Shown in pieces: positions 7,137 through 16,186 of a DNA stretch of 64,000 nt. Under the pieces are notes generated by a model. That model saw only the letters and a list, made by a program, of their open reading frames with translations, did not search any database and had not been told where the DNA came from. A program made the position numbers and the translations under genes. The stretch covers positions 238,794 through 302,793 of the forward strand of contig NZ_JAMHGA010000038.1 in the NCBI RefSeq assembly GCF_023660105.1, written 5' to 3'. The DNA is from Desulfovibrio aminophilus (GTDB lineage: Bacteria > Desulfobacterota > Desulfovibrionia > Desulfovibrionales > Desulfovibrionaceae). How positions within the stretch are numbered: position 1 is the first letter of the stretch; each line of letters starts with the position of its first letter.

Positions 7137-9800
7137 ATGCGCCGCATTCTTCTCTGCCTCGGAGTCCTGCTCATGACCCTCGGCTGCGTCCACGCCAAAA
7201 ACACCGTTTCCCAACCCGCGGGCGCCCCGCCCCCGGCCCTGTTCAGCGGCGACGGGCCCCACGTGGTCCGCCTGAAGAACGGCCTCACCGTGCTCATCAA
7301 GCGCGACGACCGCTTTCCCCTGGCCAACGTGCGGCTCTACGTCCGCACCGGCTCGGCCTACGAGACCCCGAACCAGGCGGGCATCAGCCACCTGCTCGAA
7401 CACATGGTCTTCAAGGGCACCGAGAAGCTCGGCCCGGGCGAGGCCGCCAAGCGCATCGAATCCGTGGGCGGGGACATGAACGCCGCCACGAGCTTCGACT
7501 ACACGGTCTACTACACCGAGGTCCCGGACAAGGACTGGAGCCTGGGCCTGGACACGATCACGGACATGGCCCTGCACGCCCGCATCGATCCCAAGGAACT
7601 GGCCTCGGAAAAGCAGGTGGTGCTCTCCGAGCTGGCCCGGGGCGAGGACACGCCGGGCTCCCGCCTGTTCGAATCCTTCCAGGGCATGCTCTTCAAGGGC
7701 ACGAGCTACGAGTGGCCGATCATCGGCTTCCGCGACACGGTCTCCAAGATCACGGACGCGGACATCCACCGCTACGTGGCCGAGCACTACCAGCCCCAGT
7801 CCATGTTCCTCTGCGTGGTCGGCAAGGTCGATCCCCAGGCCGTGCTGGCCCGGGCCGAGGCCGTGTTCGGCGGCATGACCAACACCACGGCCGAGGTCGA
7901 GGCCCAGCCCTTCGCGCCGCGCGACATTCATGGGCCCCAAGTGACCCTGGTGCCCGGCAAGTGGAACAAGGTCTACCTGGGCGTGGCCTTCCCCCTGCCG
8001 GACCAGAACTCGGCCCAGGTCCCCGGCCTGGAGCTGCTGGCCCAGCTCCTGGGCGGCGACGAAACCTCGCGGCTCTACCGCGAATTCAAGTACGAACGCC
8101 GCCTGGTGGACGAGATCGACTGCCAGGCCATGACCCTGGCTCGTGGCGGCTTCCTCTACATCTCCGCCACCCTGGACAGCGACAAGGTGGAGCCCTTCTG
8201 GAAGGCCCTGGCCGCCTCCCTGGCGGGCCTGGACCCGGGCTCCTTCACCGACGAGGAGCTGGCCCGGGCCAAGCTGAACCTGGAGAACTCCCTGCTCCTG
8301 ACCAAGGAGACCCTCTCCGGCCTGGCCTCCAAGCTCGGCTACTTCCAGTTCCAGGGCGGCGGGCTGCGCGGCGAGGAGATCTATCTGCGCGCCCTGGCCG
8401 ACACAGGCCGGGACCAGCTCAAGGAACTGGCCCGCGACTACCTGCGGCCCGACCGCATGACCGCCGCGCTCCTCGTGCCCGAGGGCTCCACGCTCACCGC
8501 AGAGTCCCTGGAGCAGGCCGCGCGCAAGACCTGGCCCGCCCCGGCCAAGGCCTCCGCCCAGGCCGACGCGGCCGCCGCCAAACAGGAAATCGTGGACCTG
8601 CCCGGCGGCTCCAAGCTCGTGCTCCTGCCCGACCCCACCCTGCCCTACGCCTCGCTCTCCCTGGCCTGGCCCGGCGGGGACTCGCTGGCGGACGCCGAGC
8701 ACCAGGGCCTGCCCGCCCTGGCCGCCCGCGTGCTTACGCGCGGGACCAAGAAACGCAACGCCACGCGCATCGAGGACTTCCTCTCGGACCGGGCCGCCGA
8801 ACTCTCGGCCTCGGCCGGGCGCGGCGTCTTCTCGGTGAGCGCCAAGTACCCGAGCCGCTTCTCCGAGGACATCCTCGGACTCCTGCGCGAAATCCTCACC
8901 AGCCCCACCTGGCCCGCCAAGGAACTGGCCCTGGCCAAGCAGGACCAGGCCGCGCGCATCCATCGCGGCGAGGACCAGCCCATCGGCCTGCTCTTCCGCA
9001 ACGTGCACCCCTTCCTCTTCGCCTCGGGGCCCTACTCCTACTTCCAGCTGGGCAAGCCCGAACAGTTCGACGCCTTCACGGTGCAGGACCTGCGGCGCTT
9101 CTGGGCCGGGCAGTCGCGCGAGCCCTTCGTCCTGGCCCTCTGCGGCCAGTTCGACGCGGAGCGGGTGCGTGAGTTCGCGGCCACTCTGGCCAAGTCCCTG
9201 GAGGGACAGGCCCCGGCCGTGGACACGACGGCCCCGCGCTGGGGCGAGGCCCGGGAAAAGGCCCTGCACCTGCCCGGCCGCAATCAGGCCCATCTCCTCG
9301 CGGTGTTCCCGGCCCCGGGCCGCGACGACCTGGAGACCGGCGCGGGCCTCTCTGTGCTGCGCGCCGCCCTGGCCGGACAGAGCGGCCTGCTCTTCCGCGA
9401 CCTGCGCGACAAGCAGGGCCTGGGCTACACCGTGACGGCCTTCCTCTGGCAGGCCCCCAAGGCCGGGTTCATGGCCTTCTACATCGGCACCGAGCCGGAG
9501 AAGCTGGACCAGGCCCGCCAGGGCTTCCACACGGTGGTCGAGGCGCTGCGCGCCGCGCCCCTGCCCGCCGAGGAGGTGGAGCGGGCCCGCAACATCCTCA
9601 CCGGCGAGTACTACCAGGAGCACCAGAGCCTGTCCTCGCGCAGCGGCGAGGCCGCCGGACTCATGGTCCAGGGCTATGACCTGGACCGCGAGCGCAAGCT
9701 CATCCAGGCGGCCCAGTCCGTGACGCCGGAACAGCTGCGCGACCTGGCGCGGCGCTGGTTGGACTGGAGCAAGGCCTACGAGATGCGGGTGGAGCCGTAA
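7137..9800 (+). CDS. M16 family zinc metallopeptidase, lipoprotein
   Basis: An 887-residue protein with two insulinase-type halves in one chain. The N-terminal half carries the inverted zinc site HLLEH (in GISHLLEHMVFKGT), with the third ligand expected among the glutamates of VVLSELARGED. The C-terminal half (from about residue 480) keeps the fold but lacks the HxxEH motif, as usual for the non-catalytic half; it has the RDKQGLGYTV segment of the family. The start is MRRILLCLGVLLMTLGC, a lipoprotein signal with the lipid-bearing Cys at 17, so the enzyme should sit on the periplasmic side of a membrane. AGGAG precedes the ATG at 7137; the frame is open further upstream but without a signal sequence. 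Substrates are unknown. Confidence 0.92.
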   Translation: MRRILLCLGVLLMTLGCVHAKNTVSQPAGAPPPALFSGDGPHVVRLKNGLTVLIKRDDRFPLANVRLYVRTGSAYETPNQAGISHLLEHMVFKGTEKLGPGEAAKRIESVGGDMNAATSFDYTVYYTEVPDKDWSLGLDTITDMALHARIDPKELASEKQVVLSELARGEDTPGSRLFESFQGMLFKGTSYEWPIIGFRDTVSKITDADIHRYVAEHYQPQSMFLCVVGKVDPQAVLARAEAVFGGMTNTTAEVEAQPFAPRDIHGPQVTLVPGKWNKVYLGVAFPLPDQNSAQVPGLELLAQLLGGDETSRLYREFKYERRLVDEIDCQAMTLARGGFLYISATLDSDKVEPFWKALAASLAGLDPGSFTDEELARAKLNLENSLLLTKETLSGLASKLGYFQFQGGGLRGEEIYLRALADTGRDQLKELARDYLRPDRMTAALLVPEGSTLTAESLEQAARKTWPAPAKASAQADAAAAKQEIVDLPGGSKLVLLPDPTLPYASLSLAWPGGDSLADAEHQGLPALAARVLTRGTKKRNATRIEDFLSDRAAELSASAGRGVFSVSAKYPSRFSEDILGLLREILTSPTWPAKELALAKQDQAARIHRGEDQPIGLLFRNVHPFLFASGPYSYFQLGKPEQFDAFTVQDLRRFWAGQSREPFVLALCGQFDAERVREFAATLAKSLEGQAPAVDTTAPRWGEAREKALHLPGRNQAHLLAVFPAPGRDDLETGAGLSVLRAALAGQSGLLFRDLRDKQGLGYTVTAFLWQAPKAGFMAFYIGTEPEKLDQARQGFHTVVEALRAAPLPAEEVERARNILTGEYYQEHQSLSSRSGEAAGLMVQGYDLDRERKLIQAAQSVTPEQLRDLARRWLDWSKAYEMRVEP

Positions 9801-9878
9801 GAAACTCCCGGGGCTTGCGGGGGAAGGCCCGCTGGGCTACAACTCCGCAAGCCCCGAACCCGAACCGAGGACAGGCGA

Positions 9879-10214
9879 ATGGCACTTCTTTTCGGCGCAC
9901 CGGCCCGCAAGCTCCCCAAGACCGACGACGGCCAGGAGGTCCGGCTTGCCCAGGCCCGCGAGGCCTATCTGGCGGGCAGGATCAAGATCGTGACCACGGA
10001 CCAGGTGCCGAACCAGGAAGTGGCCGGGACCTTCGGCCTCATCGTCTGCCGGGGTTTCGTCTTCGAGAACGCCTTCCACGGCCTCATCGCCCAGGCCCTG
10101 GACGTGAACGCGGACGCCATCGTGGCCTATCGCGAGTCCGTGGCCTTCCACCCCGAGGGCGACCGCTACTACTCCTGCTACGGCACGGCCGTGCGGCTCA
10201 AGATCAAGAAGTAG
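9879..10214 (+). CDS. Small YbjQ-like (UPF0145-type) hypothetical protein
   Basis: A 111-residue soluble protein. The central pattern KIVTTDQVPNQEV, then VAGTFGLIVCRG, a helix ending in ALDVNADAIVAYRE, and a final strand YSCYGTAVRLK resembles the YbjQ/UPF0145 fold, in which an N-terminal strand, a Gly-rich turn, a helix with 'GANAI' and a last strand form pentameric rings. Similarity is at the pattern level only. AGGACAGGCG precedes the ATG. It lies 78 bases after the M16 gene on the same strand and is followed by a strong terminator, so the two may be cotranscribed. Function is not established for the family. Confidence 0.6.
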   Translation: MALLFGAPARKLPKTDDGQEVRLAQAREAYLAGRIKIVTTDQVPNQEVAGTFGLIVCRGFVFENAFHGLIAQALDVNADAIVAYRESVAFHPEGDRYYSCYGTAVRLKIKK

Positions 10215-10225
10215 CCCAAGAACCC

Positions 10226-10274
10226 AAAAACAAGGGGCCCCGGAAGAAAGACTTCCGGGGCCCCTTGTTTTTTT
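10226..10274. terminator. Bidirectional rho-independent terminator
   Basis: A very strong stem of 16 or more base pairs (10231-10246 with 10252-10267, loop AAAGA), flanked by an A-run on the left and seven T on the right. It can end transcripts from both converging genes, the YbjQ-like gene and aroC. Confidence 0.9.
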
Positions 10275-10290
10275 CGCGCTGTCCTTCCCC

Positions 10291-11352
10291 CTAGCGTTCC
10301 CGGCCCAGCCGGCGGTCCAGCAGGAGCAGGTCGGCGCAGGCCAGGGCGGCCATGGCCTTGAGCACGGGCACGATGCGCGGGATGGCGCAGATGTCGTGGC
10401 GGCCGCCCACCCGAATGGTCGTGGCCTGGCCCTGGGCGGTGACGGTGCGTTGCTCCAGGGCGATGGACGGGATGGGCTTGACGAAGGCCCGGGCCACCAC
10501 GGGCTGGCCCGAGGACAACCCTCCCAGGATGCCGCCCGCGTTGTTGGACAGAAAGCCCTCGGGCGTGATGGGATCGTTGTTCCGGCTGCCGGTCAGACGC
10601 GCGGCGGCCGCGCCCGAGCCGATCTCCACGGCCTTGACCGCGCCCACGCCCATGAGGGCGTACGCCAGCCGGGCGTCCAGCTTGTCGAACACCGGCTCGC
10701 CGATGCCCAGCGGCAGGCCCAGGACCTGAACCTCCACCACCCCGCCCAGGGTGTCGCCCTGGGCCTTGACCTCGCGGATGCGCTCCTCGAAGCGCGCCGG
10801 GGCCTCGGGGTCCGGGCTGAAGAACGGCCGGGCCTGGGCTCCCTCGGGGTCCAGCACGCGGGCCTCGATTCCTCCCAGCTCCACGGTGTAGGCCAGCACG
10901 CTCACGCCCTCGGCCCGGAGTATCTCCTGGGCGATGGCCCCTCCGGCCACCCGGGAGGCGGTCTCGCGGCCCGAGGAACGGCCGCCGCCCCGGTGGTCGC
11001 GCAGGCCGTACTTGGCTTGGTAGCAGAAATCGGCGTGTCCGGGCCGGAAGATGTCCTTGAGCGCGTCGTAGTCCTTGGAGCGCTGGTCCGAATTTTCGAT
11101 GGCGAAGCCGATGGGCGTGCCCGTGGTCCGGCCCTCGAACACCCCGGAGAGCAGGCGCACCCGGTCGGCCTCCTTGCGCGCCGTGGAGGCGATGCCGCCT
11201 CCGGGCTTGCGCCGGTCCAGCTCGGCCTGGATCACGGCCTCGTCCAACTCCAGCCCGGAGGGGCAGCCGTCGAGCACGCCGCCCAGGGCCGCGCCGTGGG
11301 ATTCGCCGAAGGTGGTCAGCCGCAGGACCGAGCCGAAGGTGTTGCCGCTCAT
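10291..11352 (-). CDS. aroC: Chorismate synthase
   Basis: This 353-residue enzyme makes chorismate from 5-enolpyruvylshikimate-3-phosphate, the last common step to aromatic amino acids, using reduced FMN. Family signatures are visible: GESHGAALGGVLDGCPSG near the N-terminus, the Arg-rich stretch SRNNDPITPEGFLSNNAGGI, and GGRHDICAIPRIVPV near the C-terminus. The length is normal for bacteria. It shares its strand with ktrA and ktrB, starting eight bases after ktrA ends, so it may be read from their transcript. Shikimate kinase for the same pathway is encoded about 9.6 kb away. Confidence 0.97.
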   Translation of the reverse strand: MSGNTFGSVLRLTTFGESHGAALGGVLDGCPSGLELDEAVIQAELDRRKPGGGIASTARKEADRVRLLSGVFEGRTTGTPIGFAIENSDQRSKDYDALKDIFRPGHADFCYQAKYGLRDHRGGGRSSGRETASRVAGGAIAQEILRAEGVSVLAYTVELGGIEARVLDPEGAQARPFFSPDPEAPARFEERIREVKAQGDTLGGVVEVQVLGLPLGIGEPVFDKLDARLAYALMGVGAVKAVEIGSGAAAARLTGSRNNDPITPEGFLSNNAGGILGGLSSGQPVVARAFVKPIPSIALEQRTVTAQGQATTIRVGGRHDICAIPRIVPVLKAMAALACADLLLLDRRLGRER

Positions 11353-11360
11353 GGAATCTC

Positions 11361-12017
11361 CTAATGGGGCAGTTCGAGGACGTCCTCGGCATGGCCGAGC
11401 AGGACCAGGACGTCGCCCTCGTTGAGCACCTGGTCGGGCCGAGGCACGAAGCTGAAACGCGACTCGCCCTCGCGCTTCACGGCCACCACCTGGACCCGGT
11501 GCGTGGCGGGCAGGTTCAGGTCGCGCAGGGACTTGCCCGCCCAGCGCTCGACCTTGACCTCCTGGACCAGGACGCCCTCGCCCAGGGGCAGGTAGTCGAG
11601 GATGCCGGGCACGGCCATGCGGTGGGCCAGCTGCCGGGCCACGAACTGCTCCGGGAAGACCACGAAGTGGACGCCCAGACGCTTGAGCACCTTCTCGTGC
11701 TCCGGGCTGATGGCCTTGACCCAGATGTTCTTGACCCCCAGCTCCTGGAGGTTCATGGCCACGAGGATGCTGGCCTCCATGGACTTGCCGATGGAGACCA
11801 CCACGTAGTCCAGGTTCTGGAAGCCGAGCTGCTCCAGGACCTTCTTGTCCGTGCCGTCGGCCTGGAAGACCTGGTCCAGCACGGCCTGGGCGCGGCGCAC
11901 CATGGCCTCGTCGGCGTCCACGCCCACGGCCACGTGCCCCAGTTCCTTCACGGACTCGGCCAGGGCGTATCCGAACTTGCCCAGCCCCACCACGCCGATC
12001 TCGATCTTCTTGGACAT
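11361..12017 (-). CDS. ktrA: Potassium uptake regulatory subunit (RCK domain, KtrA/TrkA type)
   Basis: A 218-residue cytoplasmic protein with an N-terminal Rossmann RCK_N domain (VVGLGKFGYALAESVKELG, then VDADEAMVRRAQ) and a C-terminal RCK_C domain (about residues 135-218). It has one RCK pair, as in KtrA, and not the duplicated set of E. coli TrkA. Such subunits form octameric rings that gate the KtrB pore in response to ATP/ADP or cyclic di-AMP. It lies 17 bases after the pore gene, and GAGGAGAGGC precedes the ATG. Cyclic nucleotide specificity cannot be read from the sequence. Confidence 0.93.
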   Translation of the reverse strand: MSKKIEIGVVGLGKFGYALAESVKELGHVAVGVDADEAMVRRAQAVLDQVFQADGTDKKVLEQLGFQNLDYVVVSIGKSMEASILVAMNLQELGVKNIWVKAISPEHEKVLKRLGVHFVVFPEQFVARQLAHRMAVPGILDYLPLGEGVLVQEVKVERWAGKSLRDLNLPATHRVQVVAVKREGESRFSFVPRPDQVLNEGDVLVLLGHAEDVLELPH

Positions 12018-12034
12018 GCCTCTCCTCGAATCCC

Positions 12035-13405
12035 CTAGCCCAGGGGCAGGTCGTTCTCCGGCACCCGGTACCTGATGTCCGTCTGCCAGCTTTGCAGGGC
12101 GGTCAGGAGCCAGATGGGCCCCAGGCGTCCCACGAACATGAGCATGATGATAACAAGCTTGCCCCCGGTCGTCAGCCGAGGGGTGATCCCCAGGGACAGA
12201 CCGACCGTGCCGAAGGCCGAGGTCGCTTCGAAAAGGTTTTCCAGGAATTGCCCCTGGGCCCGGAAATACGGTACGTCGCCGCCCTCGGTCACGGTGAGCA
12301 GCAAGGCTCCGCCCAGGACCAGAAGAGAGGAGAAGATGAGCAGGGTCAGGGCCCGGTTCAGGGAGGCCGGACTCAGGGCGTACCAGCCCACCCGGGTCTG
12401 GGAGCGCCCCTTCACCTGGGCCAGGATGAAGCCGATCCAGGCCCGGAAGGTGGTGGTCTTCACGCCGCCCGCGCAGGATCCCGGCGAGCCGCCGATGAAC
12501 ATGAGCAGGAGCATGAGCACCAGGGAGATGTTCGTCATCCGGGTCAGGTCCAGGGTGTTGAACCCGGCGGTGCGGCAGGTCACGGACTGGAACAGGCTGG
12601 CCAGGAGCGTTTCGGACCAGGAGCCGTGCCGCTCCCCGCCGAGCATCTCGGCCCCGAAGATGAGCAGGCCGCCGCCCAGGGAGAGCATGAGGCTCGTCTC
12701 CAGCACCAGCCGTGAATGCCAGGTGAGCAGATGGGAGCGCCGCCGCAGGTCCTTGCGGCGCAGCACGAAGACCTTCTTGACCATCGAGGCCAGGTCGTTG
12801 ATGACGTAGAAGCCCAAGCCTCCCAAGGTGATGAGCAGCATGATCGTCAGGCTCACGCCCCAGTCGCCGCGCCAGGCAATGAGGCTGTCCGGGCGGAGCC
12901 CGAAGCCAGCGTTGCAGAAGGCCGAGACGGCGTGGAACAGGGCGTGGAAGGGAGGAAATCCCTCGGGGTCGGCCAGGTGCAGGAGCAGGGCTCCGACGCC
13001 CTCCACGGCCAGGGCGCCGATGACCACCCGCAGGAGGAAGCGGCCCAGGTGGAAGGAGGGGTCGTGCAGCAGGCTCTGGCCCACGGCGATGCGGTCCGTG
13101 AGCGTCACGCGGCGGCCCATGAGGTACACGGCCAGGCTCGTGTAGGTCATGATGCCCAGGCCGCCGAGTTGGATGAGCAGGAGGATGGCCGACTGCCCGA
13201 AACGGGTGAAGTGCGTGCCCGTGTCCACCACGCCCAGGCCCGTGACGCAGACCGCCGAAGTGGCCGTGAACAGGGCGTCAACCCAGGAAATATCCGCGCC
13301 GTTCAGGCTGGCGCGGGTGGAGAGCGTCAGCGTCCCGGCCCCGATAACTCCGGCGAAGAGCCAGATGGGCAGCCAGAACGGAAGAGAAGCCTTGGTGCGG
13401 CGCAT
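12035..13405 (-). CDS. ktrB: Potassium uptake membrane subunit (KtrB/TrkH type)
   Basis: A 456-residue ion-transport protein of the Trk/Ktr superfamily with four repeated M1-P-M2 units. Selectivity-loop remnants are visible as TSAVCVTGLGVVDTGTHF, SAFCNAGFGL, QSVTCRTAGFNTLDL and ATSAFGTVGLSLGITP, each with the central Gly that lines the pore. The sodium- or proton-coupled uptake system imports K+ under osmotic demand. I placed the start at the ATG at 13405, which has AAGG five bases upstream. An in-frame GTG at 13468 would add 21 Arg-rich residues but has no ribosome binding site. ktrA follows directly. Confidence 0.93.
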   Translation of the reverse strand: MRRTKASLPFWLPIWLFAGVIGAGTLTLSTRASLNGADISWVDALFTATSAVCVTGLGVVDTGTHFTRFGQSAILLLIQLGGLGIMTYTSLAVYLMGRRVTLTDRIAVGQSLLHDPSFHLGRFLLRVVIGALAVEGVGALLLHLADPEGFPPFHALFHAVSAFCNAGFGLRPDSLIAWRGDWGVSLTIMLLITLGGLGFYVINDLASMVKKVFVLRRKDLRRRSHLLTWHSRLVLETSLMLSLGGGLLIFGAEMLGGERHGSWSETLLASLFQSVTCRTAGFNTLDLTRMTNISLVLMLLLMFIGGSPGSCAGGVKTTTFRAWIGFILAQVKGRSQTRVGWYALSPASLNRALTLLIFSSLLVLGGALLLTVTEGGDVPYFRAQGQFLENLFEATSAFGTVGLSLGITPRLTTGGKLVIIMLMFVGRLGPIWLLTALQSWQTDIRYRVPENDLPLG

Positions 13406-13511
13406 GCGGGCCTTGTACCCCGAGACCCGCCGCCGGGCAAGACGGGCGGAAAACAAAGGGACGCGCACCGATGACGGCGCGCGCCCCCTCCGGCCGCGGA
13501 ACGGGCCGGTC

Positions 13512-13865
13512 CTATTTCTTCATCGGCTTGGGAGCCTCGGCGGGCTTCTTCTCGGCGGGTTCGGCGGGCTTGGCGGCCGGAGCCTCGGCCTTCCCTTCCT
13601 TGTCCTTGCAGCACTCCCCTTCCTTGGCCACGGCGGGAGCCGCGCGCCAGGACAGTTCCAGGACGAACTTGGACTTGTCCTTCTTCTGCTTGGCCTCGAT
13701 CTCCATCTCGACCATGTCCGGGAGGGTCAGGACCACGGACTCCTCGCCGTGCTGGACCATGATGCTGCCCGCCTTGAGGCCCTTGACCAGGTCCTCGAGA
13801 TAGGCCACGACCTGCTTCACCTCAACGTACTGGTCGATGGACACCTTGCATTTTTCCTTTTCCAT
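13512..13865 (-). CDS. Amphi-Trp domain protein (GAK system), with Lys/Ala/Pro tail
   Basis: A 117-residue protein. Residues 1-80 form an amphi-Trp domain: EVKQVVAYLEDLVKGLKAG, a strand pair IMVQHGEESVVLTL, and the closing strand with the Trp that names the domain, FVLELSWR. The C-terminal third is a low-complexity Lys-, Ala- and Pro-rich tail with a Cys pair (ECCKD). GAGGAGG stands before the ATG at 13865, so I chose this over the upstream ATG at 13904. It is the last gene of the GAK cluster, 48 bases after the CofD-like gene. A second, tail-less amphi-Trp protein is encoded at 18.8-19.0 kb. The domain has no known biochemical activity; such proteins may be carriers or substrates of the neighbouring enzymes (inference). 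Confidence 0.85.
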   Translation of the reverse strand: MEKEKCKVSIDQYVEVKQVVAYLEDLVKGLKAGSIMVQHGEESVVLTLPDMVEMEIEAKQKKDKSKFVLELSWRAAPAVAKEGECCKDKEGKAEAPAAKPAEPAEKKPAEAPKPMKK

Positions 13866-13913
13866 GATGCGCCTCCTCACGAGAGTTGATGACGAAATCC
13901 TCACACGGCGCCG

Positions 13914-15107
13914 TCAGGACAACGACAACAGCGCCTCGGCCAATTTTCTCCCATCGATATATGGTCCGCTGTCCTCGGAGACCAAGGGACAGTCCACCAC
14001 CGTCACCCCGCGCCGGGCCAGCCTGGCGCGGTCCGCGCCGCCGACCTGCTCCCCGCCGCGGGTATCGAGCAGCACGTATTGCAGCACGTCGGCGGCCTTG
14101 ATGCGCTTGGGGTCGTCGCGGGTCAGCGTCCGCAGGAGCAGGTCCACCCGCTCGCCGAGGCCCAACCCCACGGCCTCGGGGTCGCGTCCCGCGCTCGGCA
14201 CGTACACCTTGGGACACCTGGCCCGGGCCACGGCCCGGCCCACCCCGCGCGGCAGGAGGTTGGCCATGAGGCTCGTGAAGAAGCTCCCGGGGGGATAGCA
14301 GATGAGGTCCGCCGAGCCGATGAGCCGCCGCATCTTGTCCCGGATGGCCACTTCCACGGGTTCGGCCGAATCCAGGGAGGCGGTGAGGAACAGCTCCTCG
14401 ATGGCCGCGTCCGGCGGCGGGCACTCCTTGCCGGTGAGCCGGTGCTGACCCACCACCACCCGGCCGTCGGCCAGACGCGCGCCGAGGTGCAGGTTCTTGT
14501 TCACCACCGGCCGGACCTCGCCCCGGGCCTGGATCAGGCGCGAGAAGATGTAGACCACGGGATCGAACATGCGGCGGTTGTTCAGGTAGCCCGCGGAGAG
14601 CACGAGGTTGCCGATGCTGGCTCCGCGCAGGTCGAAATCTCCGGGCATGTGCTCGCGGAACACGGCCAGGTGGTTGCGCACGATCTTGCGCATGGGGTCC
14701 GGGATGCGGGCCACCAGCGGATGCCGTCCCTTGATCATGCGCTCCAGCTGTTCCACCAGGACCGCCTGGGCGGCCTTGGCCGCAAAGCGGTGGGCGAACA
14801 GGGCGACCACCTCCGGGTTGCCGCGCAGGCTCTGGTCCGCCAGGGCCATGAGCCGGTTGCGCACGTCGCCGATGGCGGGCATCTGAAAGGCGCGGCGCAA
14901 CGTGGCCGAGCTGCCGCCGGAGTCGAAGGGCGTGATGACGTGGATGGAGTTGTGGGTGTAGTCCAGCAGCGCCCGGGAAAGCCCGCGCAACGCCGTGCCG
15001 CCGCTGAAGAACAGCAGCCGGGGCCCCAGCTCCGGCGCGCGGGCGAAACGCGCCGCCCGGAGCGGATCGGGCACCTCGATCTCGCGGCAGACCGTGACCC
15101 TGGCCAT
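13914..15107 (-). CDS. GAK system CofD-like protein
   Basis: A 397-residue protein of the CofD/YvcK superfamily. The phosphate- and nucleotide-binding signatures are present: SGGTALRG (35-42), DSGGSSATLRRAF (62-74) and GDVRNRLMALAD (80-91). CofD moves a phospholactyl group onto the F420 precursor Fo, while YvcK binds UDP-sugars and controls metabolism. This member belongs to neither set. Its Lys- and Arg-rich middle and long C-terminus fit the TIGR group described as 'GAK system CofD-like'. The start codon overlaps the stop of the HprK-related kinase gene (TGATG), so translation is coupled. The cluster lacks F420 biosynthesis genes, so a transferase acting on a GAK substrate is more likely. 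Confidence 0.85.
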   Translation of the reverse strand: MARVTVCREIEVPDPLRAARFARAPELGPRLLFFSGGTALRGLSRALLDYTHNSIHVITPFDSGGSSATLRRAFQMPAIGDVRNRLMALADQSLRGNPEVVALFAHRFAAKAAQAVLVEQLERMIKGRHPLVARIPDPMRKIVRNHLAVFREHMPGDFDLRGASIGNLVLSAGYLNNRRMFDPVVYIFSRLIQARGEVRPVVNKNLHLGARLADGRVVVGQHRLTGKECPPPDAAIEELFLTASLDSAEPVEVAIRDKMRRLIGSADLICYPPGSFFTSLMANLLPRGVGRAVARARCPKVYVPSAGRDPEAVGLGLGERVDLLLRTLTRDDPKRIKAADVLQYVLLDTRGGEQVGGADRARLARRGVTVVDCPLVSEDSGPYIDGRKLAEALLSLS

Positions 15108-16186
15108 CAGATCTCCCCGGTCTCCAGGAAGCGCAGGCAGACGCGGGCCGCGCGCTCGAAGTCCACGCCCCCGGATATCTCGATGAGCGCCGCGCGGGAG
15201 AGCAGGTCCACGTAGTCCTCCACCGAGGGCTCCAGCCGCCCCCGACCCGTTGGCAGGTAGAAGACGCCCGGGGCCTTGATGAAGGCCTCCAGCAGGTCGC
15301 GCCGCTCGGCCGGGTCCACGATCTGGGCGCGGGCCTCGCCGCCGTCGCGGCGCCAGTTGAGCACCACCAGGCCGTGCATGGGCGCGGTGAGCACGAAGCG
15401 CTCCGGCCCGAAGCACTCCTCGATGAGCGCGTCGTATTTGTGCTCCAGCTTCCAGAGTTCCTCGGGCGGCAGGCGCAGGAAGCGCAGGCGGTCCTCCTCG
15501 GAGACCACGCCCGCCAGGTCCGGGTTGTTCAGGGCCGTGCCCGGATTGATGCGCGGCTGCTTGGCCACGCCGTGCATCCAGACCCCCTCGCCGTCGCGCT
15601 CGACCATCATGCGGTCGTTGGACACGAAGGAGACGCCCAGGCTCAGGAGGTGGAGGGCCAGGGTGGACTTGCCCATGCCCGAGAACCCGGCCAGGGACAG
15701 GCCCCGGCCGTCCCAGGTCACGCCCGAGGCATGGCCCAGGAGGCTGCCCCGGTTGAGCAGGAACTCGATGTGCCGGTTGTTGATGAAGTTGACCACCTGG
15801 TTGGCGTTGGCCAGGCAGGGCCCGACGGCCGCGTTCTCGCCCTGGCCGAAGACGAAGACCATGCCGGTGAGCGTCTTACGCACCACCCGGCCGCCGGGGA
15901 TGTCGGCATACTCCTCCTTGATCTTCGTCTTGCCCGGGTCCGGGGCCTTCTCCGCGTATTCCAGGGGCCAGTCCGGCGGCGCGGCCTCGTGGACCGTGAC
16001 CAGGATGTCCGTTGGGCCCGGGGCCACCAGGAAGCTGGAGAAATAGCGGGACAGCTCGTCGCGCAGGCGCGGGTCGCTCACCCGGGCCTCCAGGGCGCAG
16101 GAGCCCAGGTCCAGGAACAGGGAATGCCCGGCGGGCACGTCGCGGCGCAGTTCGGCCACCAGGTCGGCGCGGGTGGGCCGGCTCAT
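15107..16186 (-). CDS. HprK-related kinase B (GAK system)
   Basis: A 359-residue protein. A P-loop GFSGMGKS (167-174) lies in a domain like the C-terminal kinase domain of HPr kinase/phosphorylase, followed by FVSNDRMMVERDG where HprK has its acidic active-site strand. The N-terminal 150 residues are not the usual HprK domain. No HPr or phosphotransferase-system gene is near, so the substrate is probably not HPr. The gene overlaps the ATP-grasp gene at its start and the CofD-like gene at its end, so the three are translationally coupled. It matches what I recall of TIGR model HprK_rel_B. Inferred role: ATP-dependent Ser/Thr phosphorylation of another GAK component. Confidence 0.87.
   Translation of the reverse strand: MSRPTRADLVAELRRDVPAGHSLFLDLGSCALEARVSDPRLRDELSRYFSSFLVAPGPTDILVTVHEAAPPDWPLEYAEKAPDPGKTKIKEEYADIPGGRVVRKTLTGMVFVFGQGENAAVGPCLANANQVVNFINNRHIEFLLNRGSLLGHASGVTWDGRGLSLAGFSGMGKSTLALHLLSLGVSFVSNDRMMVERDGEGVWMHGVAKQPRINPGTALNNPDLAGVVSEEDRLRFLRLPPEELWKLEHKYDALIEECFGPERFVLTAPMHGLVVLNWRRDGGEARAQIVDPAERRDLLEAFIKAPGVFYLPTGRGRLEPSVEDYVDLLSRAALIEISGGVDFERAARVCLRFLETGEI

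Noticed and set aside
7113..9623. An 836-codon minus-strand frame opposite the M16 peptidase
   Set aside because: It mirrors the real gene with a biased Gly/Gln/Val composition. The sense strand has a lipoprotein signal, a ribosome binding site and the HLLEH motif.
13914..15107. F420 biosynthesis CofD
   Set aside because: No other F420 gene is present, and the protein is longer and closer in pattern to the YvcK/CofD-like GAK group.
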